Assembly: GCA_000733355.1 (NCBI GenBank)
Contig: JNVV01000002.1
Coordinates: forward strand, 1,336,943 to 1,400,942
DNA: 64,000 nucleotides
Reading direction: 5' to 3'
Source of the DNA: Falciphora oryzae
Taxonomy: Eukaryota; Ascomycota; Sordariomycetes; Magnaporthales; Magnaporthaceae
Below are positions 36,041-47,081 of the stretch, piece by piece. Every line of letters starts with the position of its first letter. Within the stretch, counting starts at the first letter, position 1. Under the pieces are notes generated by a model that was not told the origin of the DNA, did not search any database, and saw only the letters and a program-made list of their open reading frames with translations. Both the position numbers and the translations under genes were made by a program.

Positions 36041-36395
36041 GGACAAGTCAAGATAGATGGTGGACTGGGAGAGGCATATGTGGATGTGTGTGGCTACAAT
36101 GGCGGGGACCAATCGTGTCGTCCTATGGCTAGGACAAACAGGTGTGCATATGCCTAATCCCGTAGAGCACAGCGGATTCCACCTGCTGGAACGACAGGTG
36201 TGCGCCGCGCGCCAGAGGACCATGCACGTAGCAAATAGGGCAAGACTGGAAAAAGGCAAATACTAGTCAGGGGACTTAAACGTGGGTTCACGTTGCGAAT
36301 TTATTCGTCTGGGTCTGGGTCTGAGGAGAACAAGCATGCAAGTGCGCGCAGGGCTGGTCCCATTATCAGCCACATTCCAGCCAGTGACTAGGATT
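36041..36395. other. Convergent 3' intergenic region MMS19 / SPC2
   Basis: Both neighbours end here. Presumably 3' UTRs and polyadenylation sites. No gene seen. Confidence 0.6.
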
Positions 36396-37287
36396 CTAGG
36401 CCTTCCGCCGGCTTCCGCCCTTCTTGGCGGTGCTCGGCTCCGCGCCTGTTGCGGTGCCAGAAGTCGAAGCCGCGAGCACCGCGTTAAGCATCTCGGCGTC
36501 GTACTTCTGCTGCGAGTCCGGGGGCACAGTAGAGGACGCCGCGGTCTGAAGCCTCTTGGAATCAAGCTTCCCGATTGCCGGCACAGCCGTGGCCAGCATG
36601 GTCTGGAATGGTGCTGCAACGAAGTGACCCGCTGAGTCAAACCATTCGCTGAACGCCCGGGCAATCGTCAGGGTTTGTGCTGTAGTGGAGCCCTTGGGAA
36701 GGACCGAGATGCTGAGCCTGTAGGTTGGGTCATTTTTCACGGTAGTCGACGATATGGTAAGCTAGTTTGTTGGAAGGAAGTAGTTAGCCACAAGGATTCT
36801 GGCAGCGAACAGCGAGCGTGGCAGAAGCCTCACGTCAGGGTTCATGTCAAGGGTGGTGGGTGCTGTCGAGCCGAACCTTCTCCCCGCTGGGCGCGGTGCC
36901 GACGTAGACAATCCCCTTTTCAAATCCCCAGATCCAGACGGTGAGGGCGCCATTCAGGAGGGTGTAGAGGGCGACGGCGGCAGCAGTATAGTACTTGGTG
37001 CTGTCGAACCCAAGCTTGTAGTCCCAGAGGAAACAGGCGGCGGCGACCAGGAAGGCGCCGTAGCCTAGGGCCAGACGGACGTCGGTGAGAGTGTGCGATT
37101 GCTTGAACTTGAGAGAGTTCAGGTAGTTGGGAATAGCATCGTCTGACGTGTTCTTAAGGTCTATAGCGGTATTATCAGCACGAAACAGTCTAAGGAGAGC
37201 CGTCTGCTCAAGTCAATGAGGCTGGTGGAGGTGCGCTCGCTTACCTGCCAGGTTATATACTGTGATTTTCTCCTGTGACACTGCCAT
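36396..37287 (-). CDS. SPC2: Signal peptidase complex subunit 2
   Basis: Accessory subunit of the ER signal peptidase, linking the complex to the translocon. Minus-strand exons 37287-37245, 37160-36877 and 36761-36396; 230 aa. Exon 1 is MAVSQEKITVYNLA, then DLKNTSDDAIPNYLNSLKF. Two membrane segments lie at about residues 50-67 (LALGYGAFLVAAACFLW) and 78-97 (YYTAAAVALYTLLNGALTVW), followed by FEKGIVYVGTAPSGEK and a cytosolic C-terminal part with PTYRLSISV and a basic end (KKGGSRRKA). The second intron uses an unusual donor (GTTCGG), chosen because it joins GEK to LTISSTTVKNDPTY in frame; the alternative hits a stop. Its start faces that of EMC3, 396 bp away. Confidence 0.88.
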
Positions 37288-37683
37288 CTTGCTGTTCGCG
37301 AGGGTCCAAGCTGTGCGAAGAGCAGCCTTGTTTGCTGGTAGGTGGTTGAACTCGAAACAGGTTGACTCCTAGAAGAACTACGTGCTGTGAGGTTCAGTGT
37401 CTAGGTCGCGGTCACCTCGCCCGAGTGCGCATACGTGGTCGGATTCGACGCCTCTCATAGGCCAGTTAGGCCCCGCAGACGCCCCTCCAGAAGCTTTGCA
37501 GGGGAGTGGGTCTCAACCGTCGCTGTCCGCTGGGTCGCCCCCACGCTGCAGCAGCCTTGTCGCACTTCTTGTCCTCGCCGCCAAATGTCCCGAGGCCCTG
37601 ACGATGCAGAGCAATACACCACCCACTAGCAACTGCGCCTTTCGCTATCCCCCTTTATCGGCCGACGAGAGAACGATTGGGCC
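37288..37683. promoter_or_regulatory. Divergent promoter region SPC2 / EMC3
   Basis: 396 bp between opposite start codons of two ER membrane-protein genes. No specific element recognised. Confidence 0.6.
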
Positions 37684-38795
37684 ATGGCTGTGCAAATTCC
37701 TGCGCAGACGATCCATCGGGATCCCCAGCTCTTGTACGTCGGCGCCTTGGTGGACGCCTTCTGTGCCGACCGCCGACGCGTGCATCGCATGGCACGAACC
37801 CGGGAACACACGGGCTAACGGGGGACCAACAGCTACTGGATCCTGATCCCAATCACCGTTGTTATGGTGAGCCGCATTTTGCCCCCGTGTTGGAAGTGCC
37901 CGCTCCTCTAACGCACCCGCTTCCTACAGATCCTCACTGGCATGTTGAGGCATTACGCCGCCGTGCTCATGGCCGCGTCGCCCAAAAGGCTCGAGGCCAA
38001 GACGATGAGGGAGCAACGATCTCTACTGCGCGGTATCGGGGTACGGAGCAACTATCACGTTCTGTCAAAGCGATCATTCAACACGCGTCGTGACGCCCTG
38101 ATGACTGCATACGAATCTGGCGCCTTCTTGAAGGCCCCCGAAAGTCGTGGCCAGGCGCCCCCGAACCCCATGACGGACCCCAACGCCATGGAGGGTATGA
38201 TGGGAATGATGAAGAACAACATGGCCATGATCATCCCCAACACGCTCATCATGAGCTGGATTAACACCTTCTTCAGTGGCTATGTCATTAGTAGGACACT
38301 CGTACAGCCCGCTTGACTCTTGGTCTGACCTTCTGCTGACGCCCCCTGCAGTGAAGCTCCCTTTCCCCCTCACGGTCAAATTCAAGAGCATGCTCCAGGC
38401 TGGCGTTGCTACGCGGGATATGGATCCGAGGTGGATGTCAAGCATCAGCTGGTATTTCCTGTGCATATTCGGCTTGCAGTCTGTGTTCAACTTCCTCCTT
38501 GGCAGTGATAATGGTAGGTCACCCGCACCGGCATTCCGTACCTTGTTACCCTAAGCCCTGGGAGGATCTTTACCGCCACATAACGCACAGCCGCTGATAT
38601 ACACCCTGCGTAGCTGCGAATCAAATGGCTCAGCAGATGGGTCAGATGGGGCCGCAGGCTCCCCAGATGTTTGGGCCAGGTGTCGACCCCGACAAACAGT
38701 TCTTGGCCGAGGCGGAAAATCTCGCCGTCATCGAGCACTACTCGGTCCTGGACGTTGTGGAGCACAGGCTTCTTGAAAAGGTTCGGCGGCCCTAG
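37684..38795 (+). CDS. EMC3: ER membrane protein complex subunit 3
   Basis: Oxa1-superfamily core subunit of the ER membrane protein complex, which inserts transmembrane helices. Five exons: 37684-37733, 37833-37866, 37930-38290, 38352-38513 and 38614-38795; 262 aa. Start MAVQIPAQTIHRDPQLFYW. Membrane segments: FYWILIPITVVMILTGML (about 17-34), MAMIIPNTLIMSWINTFFSG (about 127-146) and WYFLCIFGLQSVFNFLLG (about 181-198). Between them lies the family's conserved cytosolic part (RGIGVRSNYHVLSKRSFNTR in parts, then PNPMTDPNAMEGMM). It ends EHYSVLDVVEHRLLEKVRRP. Exon 2 is only 34 nt. It converges on RPC8, 104 bp away. Confidence 0.93.
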
Positions 38796-38899
38796 GGTGC
38801 TGGCCATCGGCCTCGAGTCCCAATGACCCAGGCTAGGGCGAGGAAGGGAGTTCCGAGCCGGAGATGGAATGATTGTTTGCAGCGCCCCTGTAAGGCATC

Positions 38900-40070
38900 T
38901 CAAATCTCATCGTTGTCGGCCGGCTCTTCGGCAATCTCGGCGCCGCCGTCGTCTCCCCACCACAGACAGACTCCCAAACCCTCCTCCTTCATTGTGCCGG
39001 TGATTCGGTACGGGGGTTTCTTCTCGTGCGGCTCATTCCCCTCAATCGGTTTCGTGGGTGTCTGGTCATGCCATTCTTCTGCGCTCACTCGAAAGCGGAC
39101 AACCTCATGGATGTCGTAGTACATGTCCTCCCCGTCAACGTGCCACACCCAGAGTGACTGTTCGTGGTTGCTATCGGGAGGTTATCAGTCATATATTCTG
39201 CGAGGGGAGACGAGACAGTTTATGGGGCATACAAGGTCGCCCCTTCGGGTAGCTCGTCAAAGGGAATGAAGATGTCATCGAAGAAGTCTGTGCGCACTGA
39301 ATTTCCCCAATGGTTAGCATGGATCAGCTCTCTAGACGAAACGGGAGTTGATCAGCTGCGAGAGAAAGCGGGATTATGTTGAGCTACGGACGGTGAATTC
39401 CATCTTTCACACATCGGCTGATCCGCGCGAACAGCACTTCGCCTTTGAACGGCCGGAAGACCACCAGGCGACACTCGACTGCAATCCCGGTCAGCAGACA
39501 TGTCAGCCTGGCGCACACAGACAACGCCTGGGACAAAGCTAGGGTTGAGAAGGCCCGACGTTGCGAATGATACGTAAGCGTAAATATACCATTGACATTG
39601 ACGACACCAGTCCCGTGTCCAATAAGCCCTTCGGAGGCCCACAACAGGTCATATACGCATATGCAAAGGCCTAGCTTCTGAATAACCTGTGGATGGGGTC
39701 AGCTTCGCCGCAAGGAGTCATCACTCCGAATACCGGTTACGGCCGAACCAGGGTTGGCGTCGGTCGGCCACGAGAGGGCGCACCTTATTGCAGTACTTTT
39801 CGTTCAGGTTATCCTCTATGGCATCAATGCTCAGCTTGGCAAACTGCGCTGGCTTGATTTGGACAAGATCCGCGATCTTTGTCTGGATGGTTGTTGAGAA
39901 ATTTGTTATCAGTAGCCGGGTAATGCGTGAAATGTAAGGGATCTAGACAAACGAGCCAAGGGGGGAGCGAAAGAGAAAAGAAAAAGAAAAGAACAAATGT
40001 CACATGCGGTTTGACGTTGAGGTGAGCGGGCAGGGGAGGTTTTTGAGGAAGAACGTACCAGGATGAACAT
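38900..40070 (-). CDS. RPC25: DNA-directed RNA polymerase III subunit RPC8 (Rpc25, Rpb7-like)
   Basis: Stalk subunit of RNA polymerase III, partner of Rpc17, needed for initiation at tRNA and 5S genes. Minus-strand exons: 40070-40059, 39882-39784, 39686-39590, 39478-39392, 39296-39233 and 39170-38900; 209 aa. Exon 1 encodes only MFIL, then TKIADLVQIKPAQF as in all Rpc25 proteins. The N-terminal Rpb7 domain ends with RLVVFRPFKGEVLFARISRC in parts. The OB-fold part holds RTDFFDDIFIPFDELPEG, then SLWVWHVDGEDMYYDIHEVVRFRV and GLGVCLWW. It ends in an acidic tail (EIAEEPADNDEI). Six exons in 1.2 kb is intron-dense for this window. Confidence 0.92.
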
Positions 40071-40870
40071 GACGGCTGTTTGGGGTTGTTGGAGTGCTCC
40101 GGGTCCAGATGTGAGCTGAAATAGACACAGGCTTCTGTATATTTCTTCCGTCCTGGGCGCGTTGTGTGATGGCAGGGCGACAGATGCGAGGGCGGCGCCG
40201 CGACGGCTCCTGGGCTGCTGGCCCGTCTTCTTTGTCCTGGGAGTGGATACCGCCGCCTTCTTGCGCGGCAGGATCTTTCTAGGAAAATAAAAGGCCCCTC
40301 AGGTCGGCGCATGTGGGTCTCCTGGCTTCTGCATTTACGGGCCCTGCATGGGACCTGCCTTGCTGGCCACTGCCCAGAATAAATCGTCAGGCTCGTGCTA
40401 GAAAAAAAAAAACAAAAACACAAAACCAAAACCATCGCCATCCAAACGTCATTCTAAAAATCTCCTGCTGTCGGCTGTTCGTCCGCTCTCTTGACCCCCC
40501 CTAAACCGAGACATTCCAAACGCGACACCTCCCCAAGTCCTTTTGATACCCACACCGCCGGCCAGACACTTGTCCGCAAGAGCAGCGTCTATCTGTTTAT
40601 TGGCCGTGCGATACCCCTTGATTCTCGAATCTGCGTACCACATCGTCCCCGTTGCCTACTGCCTCGAGCAACGCACTGCCACTACGGCCTAGGTTTGCTA
40701 AGGCTGTGCGCGCTGCGCTTCTTCCAGAAGTTCGCGTGCAAGGCATTCGATCTTCTCCTGCCGCTACTTTGATTCCCGCACTCTTTTCTTGCGTTGGAAC
40801 GGGCACGCGTTCCTCCCCGCTGTCTGCGCGCCTACCCCGTACGAGCTTGTCCCCCGAGACCTACGAGAAA
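40071..40870. promoter_or_regulatory. Divergent intergenic region RPC8 / NUFIP-like gene
   Basis: 800 bp. An A-rich tract (about 40401-40435) lies near the middle. Long open frames here (for example 39824-40441, minus) have no recognisable content. It presumably holds both promoters and 5' UTRs. Confidence 0.55.
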
Positions 40871-42990
40871 ATGGCCACGTACGGCTACGGCCCACCACCA
40901 CCAGCCCCTCCCTCGGCGCTCCCCAATGGCCCTTCTCCCGGCTTCCCCCAATATGGCCAGTATCAACAGCAACCGCCACCGCCCGTAGGCCACTCCCACG
41001 GAGGCCACTCGGGGCGTGGTGGCCGTGGTGGTCACTCTGGACGCGGGGACTTCCACGGCTCTCCGGCGCCGTACCCCTACAGCAACCAACCTCCTCCCAG
41101 CTACGCCGCCCCCCCTCACGGTGCCCCAGTAAGCTCTTACCTCGAAAGGATTCCGTCGTTTCTCACCTGTGACCCGAACCGGGACCCGTACTGATGGACT
41201 TCTCTAGCCTCCCCATGCTCCTTTGCATGCGCATAATTATCATCCCAACTACGCCCCCCAGATCTACCAACAGCCTCAGTACGGCCACCAGTCACCGTAC
41301 GGGCCACCTCAGCAGCAGCAGCAACAACCACAACAACAACAGCAGCAACAGCCACAACAGCCACCGCAATCGCAGCCGCCGTCACAGCCTCAACCTCAGC
41401 CTCAGGCGCAGCAGCAGCCATATACACCACACTATCCTCCGTATCCTCACCAGCAAAGTGGGCCACCCCATCAGCCGTGGGGAGGCCCTGGGCCGACGGG
41501 CCATCAACCCGCTGGACCTCAGTTTGGTGGCGGGCGTGGGCGCGGCGGCGCTCATGGAGACCGTGGCGGACACAAGGCCACAGCGGCCATGGGCCCCCCC
41601 ATTCGCCTCGGGTTTGATAGCCGCCAGGAGCAGTCTGCTCCAGTGAGCAATGGCTATCCTGCGCCCTACGGACCTCCCCAGGCCGCTGCCCCCTACCCAG
41701 CGCCGCCATATCAAGGGTACCCACCCCCTGGCCCTCCACACATGCCTGGTCCGGTTCATTATGACCCTTCTTACTACGGCGGGCAGCACAGCGCTCGTGC
41801 ACATGGGAGAGGCGGCTTTCATTCTTCGAACGCTCGTGGTCGGCCCCACGTGGGTGGCGACAAGATGCGCCACAACCACCATATCAAGAAGCCCGGTGGG
41901 GCTCCCTCAACACCGCATAACAATCATCAGAAGCCTGATGCAGCGTCTGCCGGGAAGAAGAAGAAGCGCAAGACCAACACGCTGGGCCTCACCCCTGGGG
42001 AGGAGTCCGATGACGACGCAGACGAGGAAGAGAAGCTTGTAGAGCTGATAGGCCCGGACGCTCCAAAGTATGTCGCCCTCCCATCGCCATCGCCATCGCC
42101 ATGACCCCCGATTCCCTTGGCTACCCCGCCCTGAACTTGTTGGCTGCTTTGTGGCTAGTCATGTGTTGACCCTTTCATGCCGCACTAGCCCAACGGATGT
42201 TGCCGCTTGGATAGCTGAGCGAAAGGCTCGATTTCCCACGCAGGCACGCGTCAAGGCCAAGGCGGCAGCGTCGGTTGCCGCTGGTGGGGACAAGTCGAAG
42301 GACGGCGGCAAAAGTGCCGCCGTGTCGTCGCTTGAAAAGCAGAAGCTCAAGGCAGAGAAGCTGCGGAAGCAGCTCGAGAAGGTTGAGTCGAGCATCAAGC
42401 GAAAGCGCGAGCAGCAGGACGAGGGAGACGACATGAGAGACGTGACTGGCAGCCCGTCGGCTTCTGACGATTCCAAGTCGGACACAGAAAAGCCCGACGT
42501 TCTTCCCTCGCGTCCTGACCCTGCAGCGTTCGTGCCGCCTCCGTCCAAGAAGGCAGATCCGTCTAAGCACTGCAAATACTACTCTACTGGTGGAATCTGC
42601 GGTAAGAAAGGCAAGTGTCGCTTCGTCCACGACGACGCTGTCCGCCAGGCCGCCTTGAAGGAGCGCGAGATGAACGGCGGCAGGATGACCCTCCAGCAGC
42701 GCCTCACATTGAACGACAAGGACCAAGAAGATCTCACCATCGTCAAGACCCTCCAGTATCTCAAGGAGAAGGGCCTTATGTCGGATCTCCAGGCGAACTC
42801 CAAGCAATCTTCTACTACACAGTCGTCCAAGACAGAGGAGACGTCTCTTCCCCCGCCCCCAGCCAAGGCCGCCCCCGACAATTCTCTACCCACCCGCCAG
42901 CCGCAGGTGCAGCCGGATGACTCAGGGCGCTATCAGGGATGGGATCTGAGCGGCTTCGGTAACACGGGGCTTAGACAAGACGAATCCTAA
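40871..42990 (+). CDS. NUFIP-motif CCCH zinc-finger protein (likely snoRNP assembly factor)
   Basis: Exons 40871-41128, 41208-42067 and 42189-42990; 639 aa. The first 300 residues are low complexity: Pro/Tyr/Gly-rich, RGG-like (GRGGRGGHSGRG) and a Gln/Pro run at about 115-150. A basic patch (GKKKKRKTN, about 335-343) and an acidic patch follow. A NUFIP1-type motif lies at the exon 2/3 junction (PTDVAAWIAERKARFPT, about 374-390), then a Lys-rich coiled coil (about 425-455). A C-x8-C-x5-C-x3-H finger (CKYYSTGGICGKKGKC..H) lies at about 501-520, and a conserved end at SGRYQGWDLSGFGNTGL. NUFIP proteins help build box C/D snoRNPs (yeast Rsa1); I infer the same here. RNA binding is likely from the finger and RGG parts. 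Confidence 0.85.
41310..41420 (+). repeat. CAG/CAA-rich low-complexity coding tract
   Basis: Imperfect CAG/CAA/CCx runs encode the Gln/Pro stretch of the NUFIP-like protein. Mixed CAG and CAA codons suggest that the run is maintained as protein rather than as a recent expansion. Confidence 0.8.
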
Positions 42991-44057
42991 GTCCCGCCTG
43001 CCTGGTGCGGATCGGGCCTCAAGTCGGGCCGGCCGCTCACGTGTTGATGACTAAGAGCATAAGACCTTGATGACTGCCAAGTTTGGCTGATTCTCCTGCC
43101 GTGCCGAAGGAGTAGTAACTGGATTTTGAATTATGCACTACATGGAGCTAATATCGCTCTTCCCTTCGTCTTCACCCAATTGCTGTCGTTTTTCCTCCTT
43201 GCCTCCCCTCTCGTTTTTGCCTTGAACTTTCTAGACGTAATTCGTGTTTGCCTTTCTCCCCTTCCTCTTTCTGCCTTGTCCCGGTCCATCCTTTTCGCAT
43301 CACCCGTTGTATCTTGGCTGCGCTCATCTCTGACTGGGGTTTGTCACCCCGCGAGTGGTTGCGGTCTTTTGTCAAGCCATAGATTAACTTAGCGCAGAAA
43401 GCCAGTCGTTTTAAGAAAACGATCGGTCTATATATTTCTTTTGGTGTTTGGCTGCAGTTGCCTATCTAATACAGCGTGCTTTTCTTCGTGTTCGCTTTGC
43501 AAATCCTCTATACCACACGAGATTCGTCTGGCAAGTTCCTTGAAACTGGATATCTCGTTTAGGTGTCTATGGATTGCATATTAGGTGGTATGTACACATA
43601 GAGATTTTACCTTGGTACATATAATCCAACTTCTTTGGAGATTCGCACTCTGGTCAAGGGCTTCGAGGGACATAATCGGAGATATACCATGAAATAGTTA
43701 CCGAGTAAAAAATAACAATCCAACACCAAACCGCTTATGCTGCCAATCAACTCCTCGCAATATATTCTGTAAGCAGCCCAAACGCTACCCGCTGGTTGTG
43801 TCGAAGCATCGCGAGTGAATAGCCCCTCTCCCGAGCAAAGTTTGGGCAAGGAAAACGTGAGGGCAATGTCCTTGATGCATGGTCCAACTCCGTCCAGCTA
43901 GAAGAATAAACGGAATAAAACGAAATTAGAATCCCGACGAGGAAAGCACACCATGACGATGCACGTGTAGGTGAAGGCCGGGCCAGCAGTGCGCTATGGC
44001 TGTTTTTTCGTTGTATATCGAGATTGGAAGCGACAGTCGGGGCGAGTACGTCTCAGC
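42991..44057. other. Convergent 3' intergenic region NUFIP-like / SPT2
   Basis: 1067 bp, no gene recognised. T/C-rich stretches (43180-43270) and several short AT-rich pieces look like 3' UTR and terminator sequence for both neighbours. Confidence 0.55.
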
Positions 44058-45310
44058 TTACCGCCGCTTGGCAGCGGCAGCTTGCATAAACCGACGTTTC
44101 CGCTCCTCCTTCTCTCGCTTGAGTCTTTGCTCCAGTGCTTCCTGCTCGCGGTCCTCGCGGCGGCCAAGAATTTCGGCCTCGCGCTCCTCCTCGTCGATGT
44201 CGGATAGACCTGCCTCCATGTCGGATTCATCCTCCTCCGAAGCGTACCTATACTGGTTTTGCCGGTATCCTGACTCCTCAGGATCGTCCTCATCGTCATC
44301 GATAAAATCATCCATTTCATCGTATTCGTCGTCGCGGCGACCGCGGCTTCTCGACCCACCGAAGGGAATGTGTCGGCGGTGATCGGAATCATGTCTAGCG
44401 CTGTTACCGGCCGACACAGCAGAGCCAGAGCCTCGCTTGGATGATGCGCCGGGAGGTGGCCTTGCGGTACCTTGGTATCCCGTTGTGGCGACGGCGGCCT
44501 TCTTGGGCTTCTTGACTTCCGGAGCTGGGACAGCCTCCTTCTTGCTATTGGCTCCGGGCCTGGATGCTTGAGACCTAGGGCTACGCCCTCTGTCCGTGTT
44601 CCGATCGCCATTCTTGGCAGCAGAGCCGCCGTTCATGCCGCCTCGCTGGCCAGCTGCACTGGGTCTGGCCTGGCCCCTGCCCGTACGCCTAAGATCCTGT
44701 GAACCATCCGCCTTGTTGTCTGCGCGGTCCCGTTTTGGCGGTACTTTGTCAAGTGGTTTGTGTTGTATCTTGCCGACCTGACCCATGCTTTGCTGTGCCT
44801 TCACCGCGCGGGCCATGATCTCGGCAAATGAACCTTTCTTGGGAGCCGACTTAGCCATGGCAGGACTGTCGGGGGACTGCTGAGAGCTCATTCTCGGGCC
44901 CGTGGCTGGCGTCAGCCGAGGTCGTTGTGGCTGCGATGGCACCGGTCTTGTCGTCCCGTTGCTGGAGCTCAGTCTCGCAGAGTCCGATGCCGGCCGGGGT
45001 GCGGACTTCGCCACAGACGGGGGAGCTGCGCCATCGCCATTTCGTGGGCCGGGAAGCGAGCGCACATCCATGCTGGAGGTGGTCCGGTGAGACTTTTGCG
45101 CGCGGTTCTTAGCATCGTCGTCTTCGGCCTTGCGCTTCAAAGGCAGGCTAGTCTTGGACGGGATGGCCGAGGACTTCGGCTTCTCGCCGGTTATCGACGC
45201 AAGCAAATCGCCAATCTAGATAGCGGAGCAAGCGCGGTCAGTCAACTGTTGCCTTCAAAAGGGCGGTATGGGAGAGTCGAGATTCTCTCTGGGAGCGAAC
45301 GAACCGGCAT
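44058..45310 (-). CDS. SPT2: SPT2 chromatin protein
   Basis: Histone H3-H4 chaperone acting in transcription and nucleosome recycling. Minus-strand exons 45310-45305 (two codons, M-P) and 45215-44058; 387 aa. The tiny first exon is chosen because ATGCCG joined to ATTGGCGATTTG gives MPIGDLLASITGEKP, the usual fungal SPT2 start. The body is disordered and basic (Ser/Pro/Arg/Gly-rich), with a conserved SFAEIMARAVKAQQ near residue 130. The SPT2 domain fills the C-terminal third: an acidic run (DEYDEMDDFIDDDEDDPEE in parts, about 295-313), SGYRQNQYRYASEEDESDMEAG in parts, a long charged helix (REAEILGRREDREQ) and the end KRRFMQAAAAKRR. The start is 1.27 kb from divergent RPP2. Confidence 0.9.
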
Positions 45311-46584
45311 TGTGTCTAGTTGAGGAGAGTGCGCGAGCCCAGCTATGGTGCCCTGAGTGTTCAGAATTTAGGCGATCTGACTGTCGGACATGAGGCAGCT
45401 CAGCGTTTGATGGTGTCTGCCGGGAAGAAGATGCGATTGACTTGAGACGCGAGCCGTCGTTTTCTGTCTCCAGATGTGACCAACACGGCGGCCACCTAGA
45501 AGCCTGTGTGATGCGGCTGAATAGGTGATGGGGATCGACAGGCCGATAGGCACCTGGGCAGGCCGGTTGATAGAGTAGGTAGATGTGTCGGTCGGCCAGT
45601 TGCCGGCTTCTGTTGGGTTGGATTGGATTGGATTGGATTGCGTTGGAACCAGGAGGAAAAGAGGGGAACATGCGTCGCGTTATGCAAACAGACAATCCAT
45701 CACCTCAAAAGACCCACCAGACCGTCGCTCATGTTGGTCTTCCATGAAGAAACTGGGAGAGAGAGGGAGCAGGAAGCAAGCAGAGAGGGCGGGCGGCGGG
45801 AGAGAAAGGAGAGAAAAGAAAGCAAGGTTGACGTGCAGTCGAGAAATTCCATGCCCAAAAGCAGCAGTGTGCACGCGGGCAACACCTTGGCCAGCTGAAG
45901 TTGGCAGGGACTGGAAGGCCAGAGGGCCCTTTATCTCCGCCTGCAGGCTTCAAGGCGCGCAGGGTGGGTACCTCCTATTTATGCAAATAACGGGGTGTCT
46001 GGTTCTTTTCTGCTGGCTGGCACTGTGTCTGCCACGGAACCCGCTGCGTGTGAACTTGGCAGACTCGTGGCGGCCCTGGGTGGCGCAGACCACGTTGGAG
46101 TTTTGAGTGGAGGCAGCTGAGCATGCTCAGTTGTCAGGGTACCCACGCTCGCGCCGGGCACCACACAGGGTGCCAGACTAGGGAGCCACGGAGCGGTGGC
46201 GCATGTCGTCGGCCTGGCTCATAGGTGGGGGCTCTCAATCCGAGCTCGGGCGTTCAGCGGGCGGGGCCTGCACGATGGGAAGACACCCTAAGTACACGTG
46301 ACCTGGCCGCATGGGGAAAAAATATAGCCCGCACAAATACCTGTCGCAACTTTTGCACCCCCGCCTTTGGATTCTTGACACAACCTTACGCAAATTCGCA
46401 ACATCGCCAACTTTCCAGGACTCGAAGAATCAGTCTCCGGAAACGGTTAAATCGATTGATATCTCGTGTTCTCAGACCTCCTGTCAGTCCTCTTCCTCGA
46501 CGGCTCCGAAGAAAGCTTTGCGACAGGCGCGGGGGGCCGCACCGAGCTAATATTTGCGCACCTGAACAGCATCAATACAACAAA
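45311..46584. promoter_or_regulatory. Divergent intergenic region SPT2 / RPP2
   Basis: 1274 bp, no gene supported. 45617-45645 is a GGATT microsatellite which on the other strand repeats CCAAT four times. 46385-46560 is probably 5' UTR of RPP2. Confidence 0.55.
45617..45645. repeat. GGATT microsatellite (tandem inverse CCAAT)
   Basis: ggattggattggattgg: each overlap contains ATTGG, the reverse complement of the CCAAT box. Confidence 0.7.
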
Positions 46585-47081
46585 ATGAAGCACCTTGCGG
46601 CGTACCTTCTTCTTGGGCTTGGCGGCAACGCCTCGCCCTCCGCCAGCGACATCAAGTCTGTCCTCGAGTCCGTTGGTATCGAGGCCGATGATGAGCGCCT
46701 GGACAAGCTGATCTCCGAGCTGGAGGGCAAGGACATCAACGAGGTAAGGCCTGTGGCTCCTGATTTCGTCGCGGGGCTAAATCAAGTTTGCGTGTCATTT
46801 TTGCTAACTGGATTCTCCTCGGTAGCTGATCGCTGAGGGCTCGTCCAAGCTTGCGTCCGTCCCGTCTGGCGGTGCCGGTGGTGGTGGTGCTGCTGGCGGC
46901 GGTGGCGGCGGTGCCGCCGCCGAGGCCCCCAAGGAGGAGGAGAAGGAGGAGGGTATGTTGTGCACGCCCCCCAAGACCCCCGGGACAAGCGATCCCTCAC
47001 TTGAAGCCCTACTAACCATCTTCGTCATCTTTAGAGAAGGAGGAATCCGACGAGGACATGGGCTTCGGTCTCTTCGACTAA
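46585..47081 (+). CDS. RPP2: 60S acidic ribosomal protein P2
   Basis: Stalk protein of the large ribosomal subunit; pairs with P1 on P0 and recruits elongation factors. Exons 46585-46743, 46826-46952 and 47035-47081; 110 aa, the normal length. The N-terminal helical domain is [20 protein letters not shown], then [21 protein letters not shown] in parts. A flexible Gly/Ala hinge follows (GGAGGGGAAGGGGGG, about 65-82). The universal acidic tail ends [13 protein letters not shown], encoded on a separate 15-codon last exon. [13 protein letters not shown] fits P2 and not P1. Confidence 0.95.

Noticed and set aside
41137..41802. 221-codon open frame antisense to the NUFIP-like gene
   Set aside because: Low-complexity mirror of the Gln/Pro/Gly-rich coding strand.
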